Source of the DNA: an uncultured Acetatifactor sp.
Lineage (GTDB): Bacteria; Bacillota; Clostridia; Lachnospirales; Lachnospiraceae
Direction of reading: 5' to 3'
NCBI RefSeq assembly: GCF_910585425.1
Contig: NZ_CAJUCP010000008.1
Location: forward strand, 107,186-120,012
DNA: 12,827 nt
The translations under genes and the position numbers were made by a program. Shown in pieces: positions 6,732 to 12,827 of this stretch. The notes under the pieces are model-generated. The model made no database searches and was not told where the DNA came from. It was given only the letters and a program-made list of their open reading frames with translations. How positions within the stretch are numbered: position 1 is the first letter of the stretch; every line of letters begins with the position of its first letter.

Positions 6732-7532
6732 TCACTGTCCAGGATTGCAGACTATGTCCTTATTCTTTAACCCCTTCCCGATAAACGGCACCTCGAAGAA
6801 GTCCCTGGGATTCTCACGGATGATATAGTCCATATAGTTTCCTATCATCATGGCATAGACGTAGTACCCCATGGCATTGGGGTGGCCGCCCATGGCGAAG
6901 GCCTTCCGCATTCCCTCGTCATACACTGGCCCCTCATGGGACATGTCGATCAGATAGGTATAGGAGAACAGCCCGCACATCTTCTTCATCTCGTCGGCGA
7001 TGGCGCAGATGACCGGATCCGCCTGCTCCTCCCCCCGCCTCTGCATGGAAACCAGGAAGATCCGCGCATCCTTTTCTATGCCCTTGAGCCTGGACACAAT
7101 CCGTCCCATGTCTCCGAGGAAGGTATCCGGATTGGCCGCCGGATCCGCCGGGTGGATGTCCGCCACGCTGCCCGCGGGCTGGTTTGCACCGAATATGTCG
7201 TTATTTCCCAGCGCGATGATATAGGCCTGGTTCCACTGCCAGAAGCCGTTCCGGTCCGCCCAGCTCTCCAGGTACTCCCTGGCGGTCATGCCTCCCCTGG
7301 AGTAATTGCGGTACACTGTCCCCGTCAGCCGCTCCAGGATAGCCGGCCAGGAATACTCGTACATATCGTGGTAGAGGGTATTGCCCTCCTGGTCATGGGA
7401 CTCGAACTCCCCGGAGGACAGAGAGTCCCCGATGACGCCGATTTCCTTGAAGATTCCGGCGAACCCGCAGGCCGCCTTCATATTGTCCAGGGGCTTCTCC
7501 CCCGGTGCCACCGTAAATAAATCCAGATTCAT
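6732..7532 (-). CDS. SGNH/GDSL-family hydrolase
   Basis: This 266-residue protein is a predicted serine esterase of the SGNH fold. Block I is GDSLSSGE with Ser37; block II is the Gly in NYSRGG (Gly80/81); block III is GNND (109-112); and block V contains His217 in GGHPNAMGY. There is no signal peptide, so it should act in the cytoplasm. The start has AGGAGGG with a good spacing. It lies between the structured intergenic module and the lipoprotein gene on the same strand. SGNH enzymes often remove acetyl groups from carbohydrates, and an acetyltransferase is present at 1225-1836, but linking the two is inference. The block-V Asp that often precedes His is Gly here, so the exact catalytic set is uncertain. 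Confidence 0.88.
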   Translation of the reverse strand: MNLDLFTVAPGEKPLDNMKAACGFAGIFKEIGVIGDSLSSGEFESHDQEGNTLYHDMYEYSWPAILERLTGTVYRNYSRGGMTAREYLESWADRNGFWQWNQAYIIALGNNDIFGANQPAGSVADIHPADPAANPDTFLGDMGRIVSRLKGIEKDARIFLVSMQRRGEEQADPVICAIADEMKKMCGLFSYTYLIDMSHEGPVYDEGMRKAFAMGGHPNAMGYYVYAMMIGNYMDYIIRENPRDFFEVPFIGKGLKNKDIVCNPGQ

Positions 7533-7556
7533 GTCGCCCTCCTGTGTCGTCGATGC

Positions 7557-7657
7557 ATACTGCTTAACAGTTGAAATTTCCGAGTACCCCGGCTACATAA
7601 CGCCAGCCATATACGTTCAACCAGTGCAGTACGGTAAATTCTGGCGTTATGCAGTAT
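7557..7657. repeat. 101-bp foldable intergenic module with overlapping inverted repeats
   Basis: The module is bounded by ATACTGC (7557-7563) and its complement GCAGTAT (7651-7657). Inside, CATAACGCCAG (7596-7606) pairs perfectly with CTGGCGTTATG (7641-7651). TACTGC plus TTGAA (7558-7575) pairs with TTCAA plus GCAGTA (7616-7631). These pairings cross or compete, so an RNA copy could form alternative structures or a pseudoknot. It fills the 133-bp gap between the metallophosphoesterase and SGNH genes, and I see no gene in it. It may be a dispersed MITE/REP-like repeat or an RNA control element. Confidence 0.55.
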
Positions 7658-7665
7658 AAATCCTA

Positions 7666-8511
7666 TTATATAGGATCCCCCGTCAAAACACAACAGGAAC
7701 CTGTCCCCAGTATCTCCACGGGACCGGAGATCACTTCCCTGGCCACATACAGCACGCTGTCCGCCCGGGCCTCCACGATCCATTTCACCAAAGTCATCTC
7801 CCCCCGCTGGATTTCGATGCAGGTGATACAGCGGGGATGGACGCAGCTGCCTGTATTATAATAGAAAGAGGGCTCTTCGGGCAGCACCGGGCGGTGGGTA
7901 TGCCCTGTGATTAAAATGTGCCGACGGGTTTCAGCCCAGCTGCGCAGGCTCTCCTCGCACCTTTCCTTCACCTCGTAATTCTTGGCGGCGCTGGTGGGAT
8001 CTAAGAACCCCAGGTTCTCCAGGGGGTTCCAGAAATACCGCACCAGGAACCGGGCCAGGGGCCAGAGGGTGGAGTTCAGGAAGCTGGCCTGGTGCCCGTG
8101 GGTCAGGTACAGGGACTTCTCCGGCGCGGACTCGGCGTAGAGGATGACGGCCTCCAGGAAGGCCGGATTCTTTCTGCGGACGATGTTGTGGTTGCCGTAG
8201 AGGAGGTGCAGCCGCCCCTTCTCCTCGAACCGGGCGAACATGCAGTAGATGTCCTCGTGGATCTCCGTAATGTTGCGCAGCTTCCGGTTCTCCCACAGCT
8301 CCTCCCCGTCCCCCAGCTCGATATACGTAAAACCGTTCCTATAATAATGCTCCATCGCCGCATAGTACAGGTGCTGGTTCTTCAGGAAATTGTCCGAGGA
8401 GGTGCCCACGCCCCTGTGGCAGTCGCTGATGAGCACATACCGGGAGCATCGGTGGAAGGGCAGGACCAGCGCCTGGGAGAAGGCGCGGTCCAGACGTCCT
8501 TTGGCGCTCAT
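7666..8511 (-). CDS. Metallophosphoesterase, second copy in the window
   Basis: This 281-residue protein has all five calcineurin-like motifs: SDCHRG (Asp30, His32), GDGEELWE (Asp68), GNHN (Asn107, His108), THGH, and GHTHRP in the C-terminal third. Spacing and the EELWE motif recall the UDP-diacylglucosamine hydrolase-like branch, although a Gram-positive host would not use it for lipid A. The start is ATG 8511, which overlaps the stop of the DUF4474 gene in an ATGA, with GGCAGGA upstream; the same frame is open for another 149 codons to the right, but that stretch is a proline-rich shadow of DUF4474. Translational coupling implies the two products are made together. The substrate is unknown. 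It is clearly a different subfamily from the enzyme at 410-1165. Confidence 0.9.
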   Translation of the reverse strand: MSAKGRLDRAFSQALVLPFHRCSRYVLISDCHRGVGTSSDNFLKNQHLYYAAMEHYYRNGFTYIELGDGEELWENRKLRNITEIHEDIYCMFARFEEKGRLHLLYGNHNIVRRKNPAFLEAVILYAESAPEKSLYLTHGHQASFLNSTLWPLARFLVRYFWNPLENLGFLDPTSAAKNYEVKERCEESLRSWAETRRHILITGHTHRPVLPEEPSFYYNTGSCVHPRCITCIEIQRGEMTLVKWIVEARADSVLYVAREVISGPVEILGTGSCCVLTGDPI

Positions 8512-9461
8512 GGCTTTTTCCTGCCACGGGGCCTGCACCTGCGGCGGCATTTGGGGCGGCGGCATCCGTGCTTCCTGTGGCATCGCCTGTGGAAACGGCG
8601 CAGCCGCATCAGCCTCCGGAAGCAGAACGGGATATAGTAGTACAGGAACAGGATGCGGTCCTCCGTGCAGGTAAAGGGCCTGGTGACCCAGAGGAAGAGG
8701 CGGCAGTTCATCCTGTTCAGACACTGGGACAGCCTGCGGCGCAGCCGGGTCAGGAAGCCGTAATGCTCCTGTATCGGCCGATGGAAGACAAAGGACAGGC
8801 AGAGGTTCTGCACCGTGATGCACTCGGCGGCAAATCCCGCCCGGCACAGGCCCCGGTAGAAGGCTTCCAGCATCTCTCTGCTGCCGAAGCAGACCGTCGC
8901 CTTCAGGCACAGGCTGGAGGGGCGGGCGAACACGCCCGGCAGGAAGGCCGTGAGCCACCAGTGCCTTTCGGAAATCTTCACGCAGGCGCCGTTCTCCAGG
9001 GACAGCTGCATGGTACAGTTCAGCATTTCGGCCTCGCCGGCCGCCTGGAAATGCGCTGTCCGGTATTCCGTCTCGGACAACAGCCTGTCTGCGTGGTAGA
9101 TGCCGATTTCAGCGCCGGCATTGATGCCGTACTGGCCCTTCCAGAATTCAATCAGCCATGTCCGGCCCCTGTAGTTGAAGTACACCGGAAGGGAGTCCAA
9201 GACCATCTGGAAACGGGGGGCCATGAAGTCGTAAATCCAGGTATAACCGGCGCTCTTCTGCCAGGCGTCCAGGGTGGAGGAGAAGAATCCGCAGCAGCAG
9301 TGGTACGCATAGCCGAAGGGTTCCGCCAGTTCCTCCAGCAGGGAGCATTTTTCACATTTCTCCATGTCCCGGATCCTGCAGATGATCTTCCTCCTGCGGA
9401 AGCGGCAGAACAGCATGCTCAGGAGAGCAAGCAAAAGTAAGATGAACAGAGCAGCATACAT
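8508..9461 (-). CDS. DUF4474-domain membrane-anchored protein with cationic tail
   Basis: This 317-residue protein starts with a strong hydrophobic helix (residues 1-20, ALFILLLLALLSMLF) followed by RFRRRK, so it is probably anchored with the bulk in the cytoplasm. Residues of about 45-250 match DUF4474: GYAYHCCCGFFSSTLDAWQK and FNYRGRTWLIEFWKGQYGI are its hallmarks. The last 40 residues are extremely rich in Arg, Lys, His and Cys (RRLMRLRRFHRR onward) and lie outside the domain. The gene is coupled by ATGA to the metallophosphoesterase. The ribosome site is weak (AGGTTACC). A TATAAT in the 71-bp gap upstream may be its promoter. The function of DUF4474 is not known, and the basic tail may bind nucleic acid or membrane phosphate. 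Confidence 0.85.
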   Translation of the reverse strand: MYAALFILLLLALLSMLFCRFRRRKIICRIRDMEKCEKCSLLEELAEPFGYAYHCCCGFFSSTLDAWQKSAGYTWIYDFMAPRFQMVLDSLPVYFNYRGRTWLIEFWKGQYGINAGAEIGIYHADRLLSETEYRTAHFQAAGEAEMLNCTMQLSLENGACVKISERHWWLTAFLPGVFARPSSLCLKATVCFGSREMLEAFYRGLCRAGFAAECITVQNLCLSFVFHRPIQEHYGFLTRLRRRLSQCLNRMNCRLFLWVTRPFTCTEDRILFLYYYIPFCFRRLMRLRRFHRRCHRKHGCRRPKCRRRCRPRGRKKP

Positions 9462-9495
9462 AATGGTAACCTATAATCCTATGTGGTTTTGCTCT

Positions 9496-9501
9496 ATTAT
9501 A
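9496..9501 (-). promoter_or_regulatory. Possible -10 box for the DUF4474-metallophosphoesterase pair
   Basis: A perfect TATAAT on the minus strand lies 34 bp before the DUF4474 start, in the only gap between it and the dead permease. No convincing -35 is seen at the expected spacing (GTACAC-like). Because the permease operon upstream has decayed, the pair would need its own promoter. Confidence 0.35.
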
Positions 9502-9532
9502 TGCTAAGGTCAGGAAAGGTGTACCGCGTCCG

Positions 9533-11170
9533 CTATTGCTGCTGCTTTATCGTATCCACAATGGACAGCCTCCCAATCTTCCTGATCGGCCGCCGGATAG
9601 CCAGCGCCGCGGAACTGAAGCAGAGGATGACGATCAGCGCCAGCGACGGGGCCGGAAGCCGCCAGCTAATCCCCCATTTGTCGGCGATCAGGAACCGGAA
9701 CATCATCTTGTTTAAGGGCAGTCCCAGAACGCGCCCGGCTATGCACCCCAGCACCGCGTAGGCAGCCGCTTCGGCGGCGATCATGCGATAGAGCTGCCCG
9801 GTGCACATGCCGATGGAGCGCATCACGCCGTACTGCCTTGTCCTTGCAGCCACGCTGGCGTTCATGCTGTTGAAGATATTGAATACGGTTATCAGCGCGA
9901 TGACAATCAGGAAACCATATATGAATACCGCGCCCGTATAGTAGGAACTCTGGGCCTCCTCGTTGGACAGCCTTTTGTCCGCCAGGGTGCAGTCCGCCGG
10001 AAGAAGGCTGCGTATGGCCGAAACCGTTCTGTCGCTGCCGCTGTCCGTAAGCTTCCCGCCGTCTGCAAGTTTATCGCTGTCCATGGCTTTCCCGCCTTCC
10101 GAAGGCTTTCCGCTGTCTGCGATTTTCCCGTCTTCCAAAAGCCTCCCTCCTCCAAGCTGTACGTCAATGGCGGCATAGCCCACAGCGCCTACGCTTTCCG
10201 TGAACAGCTCCTCGGAGCATATGATATAGCCCAAGCTTCCCGCCGGGCATGACGCATTGGCGGAAGACAGAATCCCCGCGATCCTCACCTGCTTCTCCCC
10301 CAGAGGCGCATGGAGCGTCACCACATCCCCCAACTGCCAGAGCATCCCGTCCCGGTAGGACACCAGGATATCCGTGGTTCCCCCACAGACGGCATCCAGG
10401 TCCCCCCGGTTCAGCTCCTCTCTGGCCCATCCGAACTGCTTCTCCTCATAGGAGACCAGCGCGGCCGTACCGCTCTCCGCCCCAGAGGAAACGGACAATC
10501 CGCCGTATTCCATCCTTCCAAAGGCCTTTTCCACGCCCTCGATGGCCTCTATCTCTTCTATGACGGAAGGATCCATCCCCCCGGCAGCCCAGGCGGACAG
10601 GTCTCCCGCCCAGGGGGCCAGCGCCGGCATGCCCTGATCCAGGAACACCACCATCACCTGGAACGCCAGGAACAGCATGATGCTGATGGCAAAGGAGCAG
10701 GTCATCAGGAACAGATTCTTCTTCCCCGACAGTGCGTGGAACACGCCCATGCCTGTCTCCACCCGGAACAGCTTCGTATTGGCGGCATGCCTGTTCTGCG
10801 CAAGCTGGGAACTGCCGTTTATGGCTGTGACAGGCGATACCTTTGCGGCCTTTTTCGCGGGGGAAAGGGATGCCAGGAGGACGATCAGGAAGCCCACCAG
10901 GATTCCCGCCATTATGCCCACGATGCTGACTTCAAACAGCGGCACCTCTGAAAACCTGTCCCCGCTGACGGACTTCAGCAGCAGACAGGCGGCCCATGTG
11001 GCAATCTGTCCCGCCAGCAGGCCCATGGGGACGCCCCTGGCGCTCTGCCTGAGCCCCTGGAGGATCACGAAATGCCTCACCTGCCCCCTGGAGGCCCCAA
11101 GGCAGCGCAGCAGTCCGTAAAACTGTATCCTCTCCAATACGTTGGTGTGGAAGCTTGCGGAGATCATCAC
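9533..11170 (-). pseudogene. FtsX-like ABC permease, C-terminal part of a gene split by TAG
   Basis: The reading frame continues that of 11225-11959 after one stop codon; codons 11171-11224 complete the second membrane helix, so the GTG at 11170 is only the first possible restart and lacks a ribosome site. The part holds the first FtsX block (FYGLLRCLGASRGQVRHF), two further helices (to LLASLSPAKKAAKV), a second transmembrane start (LFLMTCSFAISIMLF), a large extracellular domain and the second FtsX block (TRQYGVMRSIGM) with three closing helices ending IVDTIKQQQ. Within the external domain an 18-bp repeat encodes a hydrophilic insertion. MacB/BceB-like permeases of this layout work with an ATPase and often a sensor kinase. 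Both partners are ruined nearby, so the gene is probably drifting; nothing else in the frame is broken. Confidence 0.82.
10028..10135 (-). repeat. 18-bp coding tandem repeat in the permease, about six units
   Basis: Units start at 10028, 10046, 10064, 10082, 10100 and 10118 and encode hexapeptides of the form [DE]-x-[GD]-K-x-x (EDGKIA, DSGKPS, EGGKAM, DSDKLA, DGGKLT, DSGSDR). They form a hydrophilic insertion in the second external domain. Units are diverged, not perfect. Confidence 0.75.
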
Positions 11171-11224
11171 CGTCCCCGCGATCAGGACCAGGAGGACAAG
11201 GATAGCGGCGATCAGGTACAGGGC

Positions 11225-11959
11225 CTACATGATATTGCTCTCGCTCTGTCCCATCAGGCCCAGCAGAGCGGTATTTTCGGAAATCTGGCTGTCCGAAAGG
11301 CCGTACTGCTCCTTTATCTCCTCTATGGCCCTCTGGATGCGCGCACCGTCCCGGAACCGGATGCGGTAGGTGGTGCCCTCCGCCGCGTCCTCGTCCCCGA
11401 TGGCCAGGAATCCCTCCTCGCTCAGGGCCATCCCGCAGATATCCGCCTTCAGCATGGAGCCCATATCCCCCAGGACGCCGGTGATGCGGTACCGCTTCTG
11501 CCCGCCTCCCGGAACCGTCACGGTGACATCATCGCCGATGGCCAGGCCAAGCCGCGCCATGGCGCTCTCATTCAGCAGGGCCTCGTCCGGCAGCATCGGG
11601 TATGTGCCCTCCGTCATGTCCATCTCCGTCAATGCCTCCATGGTACCCTCAGACGCTCCCGCAAAACTGACAGGCATGTCATTTGGCATCCCCGCGCTGC
11701 CCTGATACACCCATCCCGACAGGGCCACGTCTCTGGCCGACACTGCTTCCGCCGTCTCCTGCCCCACGTCGCGGAGGGCGACGTGGTATTCGCCGTTTGT
11801 CTTGATGAAATAGTTCTTCTGGGAGCGCATGGCCATGTCCGCCATGCTGAAGATCGCCATGACCAGGCATACCGAAAGGGTGATGCACAGCACGGAGATC
11901 CGGTTGTTCCTGCGGTGGATTCTTTCATATTGGGGTATCAGGCCCAGATAGCTCTTCAT
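11225..11959 (-). pseudogene. FtsX-like ABC permease, N-terminal part, ends at premature TAG
   Basis: This part has 244 codons from ATG 11959. It opens with MKSYLGLIPQYERIHRRNN, then the first membrane helix (residues 20-42) and the first extracellular MacB-like domain (to about residue 240). The TAG at 11225-11227 falls right before ALYLIAAILVLLVLIAG, the second helix, which continues in the same frame, so one base change (for example CAG to TAG) explains the break. Joined, the two parts would make about 808 residues, the usual size for two-FtsX-block permeases. Its start overlaps the stop of the ATPase remnant as ATGA, preserving the original operon coupling. A suppressed or recoded TAG is possible but unsupported. 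Confidence 0.82.
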
Positions 11960-12093
11960 CTCGCTGTCACCCCCAAATCCTTCAATCTGCCGTCGGTCAT
12001 GCGCAGCACCCTGTCCGTGGCGTCCGCGTGGCTCTCATTGTGGGTAATCATCAGGATGGTCTGGCTGTACTTGGCCGACATGGATTTCAAGAA
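11956..12093 (-). pseudogene. C-terminal remnant of the ABC ATPase partnering the permease
   Basis: The last 45 codons of an ABC ATPase survive, from FLKSMSAKYSQT through the H-loop ILMITHNE to the end RLKDLGVTAR, stopping at TGA 11956-11958, which overlaps the permease ATG. Everything earlier (Walker A, Q-loop, signature, Walker B) is gone. Upstream bases switch directly to histidine-kinase sequence in another frame. Confidence 0.8.
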
Positions 12094-12169
12094 TGATTTC
12101 GTGGTACATCCGAAGGGCTGCCAGCGGCGTCTTCAGCTGATGGGACACATCTGAGATCATGTCCTGTAA
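12092..12169 (-). pseudogene. Histidine kinase fragment (HisKA H-box)
   Basis: About 26 codons in the minus frame read LQDMISDVSHQLKTPLAALR and on to MYHEII, the HisKA phosphoacceptor helix with its active His. No membrane or ATP-binding part is present: on one side it joins the ATPase remnant, on the other the start of a mobile-element gene. It shows that the lost module was a two-component/ABC unit (kinase, ATPase, permease). Confidence 0.8.
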
Positions 12170-12170
12170 C

Positions 12171-12233
12171 CTTTTCCTCGGCTTCTTTCCAGATACGCCA
12201 TTTCCTGTCCTCCCGTCCGTGGTTGTATGCCAT
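12171..12233 (-). pseudogene. Truncated start of an ICE-type small gene
   Basis: After GGAGG with 8-nt spacing, ATG 12233 opens 21 codons reading MAYNHGREDRKWRIWKEAEE plus K. I recall this start from small genes that follow sigma-70-like genes in Firmicutes integrative elements. At 12170/12171 the sequence switches to the kinase fragment, and the frame runs on as unrelated residues to TGA at 12087, making a 48-codon chimera. Confidence 0.6.
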
Positions 12234-12270
12234 CCTTATTTCCTCCAATCGAATTGATTGAGAGGGCAGG

Positions 12271-12312
12271 AAAAAGCCCCCTCATTTTCCCAAAGGAAAA
12301 AACAAGGGGGCT
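12271..12312 (-). terminator. Strong intrinsic terminator of the sigma-like gene
   Basis: On the minus strand AGCCCCCT (12312-12305) pairs with AGGGGGCT (12282-12275); an inner TTTTCC/GGAAAA pairing extends the stem, and TTTTTCC follows. It begins 8 bp after the sigma-like stop codon. Confidence 0.85.
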
Positions 12313-12319
12313 GAACGCC

Positions 12320-12827
12320 TTAAATTTCGTTTTCCATTATCTTTCTCAGCTTCGCAAGGATTTTGGCTTTGCGCTTGTTCACAACGCTCTGTGTCACGCC
12401 TAACCGCAACCCGACTTCCCGCTCGGAAAGTTCTTCAAAGAAGATTGCTTGTATCAACGTCTGTTCACTGTCCGACAACAAAGGCAGGGCGGCTTTCAGC
12501 CTGTCCACCATCACCGCATGGACAACGGTTTCCGCAACATCCATCGTTTCATCAACAACGAAGTCAATCACATTTCCCTCACTGTCTGTAAATCCCTCCA
12601 AGGAGAGCAGCTTGTGGTTCGTGTCCAATTTTTTCAGATAACGCCACCGTTCTTTATCCCGATAGAAATCCGTGTACTGTTCCCGCACAACTTCAAGCAG
12701 ACAGCCCTGTATGGGGATAAACAGCTTGTCCATGTAACTCTGGTCGGCTTGCCTGCGGCGGCAGAAATCCGTATAGGACAACTCCACATAGACATTGTTT
12801 TCTTTGATATATACTTTTCTTGGTGCA
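12320..12827 (-). CDS. Sigma-70-like factor of an integrative element, 5' end missing
   Basis: The frame stays open to the right edge (…RKVYIKENNVYVELSYTDFC), so the true start is outside; the GTG at 12787 is only an internal codon. The visible 168 or so residues include a helical N-terminal part and, from about DRLKAALPLLSDSEQTLIQ, a region-4-type helix-turn-helix (ELSEREVGLRLGVTQSVVNKRKAKILAKLRK) that would bind a -35 element or act as a transcription regulator. It ends ENEI at TAA 12320-12322. This type is common in Tn916/Tn1549-like conjugative elements of gut Firmicutes, where it is often annotated as a sigma-70 family factor. It marks the right part of the window as mobile-element DNA. 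Its targets are unknown. Confidence 0.75.
   Translation of the reverse strand, partial: APRKVYIKENNVYVELSYTDFCRRRQADQSYMDKLFIPIQGCLLEVVREQYTDFYRDKERWRYLKKLDTNHKLLSLEGFTDSEGNVIDFVVDETMDVAETVVHAVMVDRLKAALPLLSDSEQTLIQAIFFEELSEREVGLRLGVTQSVVNKRKAKILAKLRKIMENEI

Noticed and set aside
7596..7651. Integron attC-like site
   Set aside because: The outer arms resemble core sites (GTTATGC), but the purine run of GTTRRRY is broken and no integrase or cassette context exists.
8512..8958. 149-codon N-terminal extension of the second metallophosphoesterase
   Set aside because: Pro/Leu-rich shadow of the DUF4474 gene; the ATGA overlap and AGGA site define the start at 8511.
8568..9440. 290-codon plus-strand ORF opposite DUF4474
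   Set aside because: Biased low-information composition and fully opposite a recognised domain gene.
11171..11224. Functional two-gene permease (split subunits)
   Set aside because: The break lies inside a membrane helix, frame and family sequence continue directly across it, and the downstream part lacks a ribosome site.
11072..12154. 360-codon plus-strand ORF opposite the permease
   Set aside because: Antisense to a clear FtsX permease; no family resemblance.

Overview
The window looks like chromosomal accessory DNA from a Gram-positive gut Clostridia, most likely a member of the Lachnospiraceae. This rests on the gene families (DUF4474, the AAA-ATPase-like/PD-(D/E)XK family, an FtsX-type ABC permease that once had a histidine kinase and ATPase beside it, an ICE-type sigma factor), strong GGAGG ribosome binding sites and moderately high G+C with AT-rich islands. 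The genus cannot be fixed from the sequence alone. Almost everything is coded on the minus strand; the one exception is the partial gene at the left edge.

Left to right: the 3' end of a plus-strand gene for a Cys/His-rich protein made of 16-residue repeats (2-253); a bidirectional terminator (324-351); a minus-strand metallophosphoesterase (410-1165) and a sugar O-acetyltransferase (1225-1836); a possible small coupled ORF (1915-2079); an AAA-ATPase-like/nuclease-fold protein (2076-3758) with its own promoter in an AT-rich leader; a decayed stretch with a subtilase-like tail (4045-4104) and the N-terminal half of a frameshifted ABC ATPase (4083-4351); a large solute-binding-type lipoprotein (4449-6674); an SGNH/GDSL hydrolase (6732-7532); a 101-bp foldable intergenic module (7557-7657); a coupled pair of a second metallophosphoesterase (7666-8511) and a DUF4474 membrane-anchored protein (8508-9461); an FtsX-type ABC permease split by one in-frame TAG (9533-11959); a chimera of three gene fragments (11956-12233); and, after a strong terminator, an incomplete sigma-70-like gene (12320-12827) that runs off the right edge.

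The theme is decay and rearrangement. The right part keeps the permease of a two-component/ABC module, but its kinase and ATPase are reduced to about 26 and 45 codons and joined to the start of a mobile-element gene. A second, unrelated-looking ABC ATPase remnant lies near 4.2 kb. A perfect 37-bp direct repeat, which carries a Shine-Dalgarno sequence and start codon, brackets the 2.6-kb block holding the AAA-ATPase gene and this debris; removing the block between the copies would place the acetyltransferase directly behind the lipoprotein gene. Three coding tandem repeats (48, 18 and 15 bp units, all multiples of three) sit in three different genes. The most interesting intact novelties are the Cys/His repeat protein at the left edge and the structured intergenic module at 7.6 kb.
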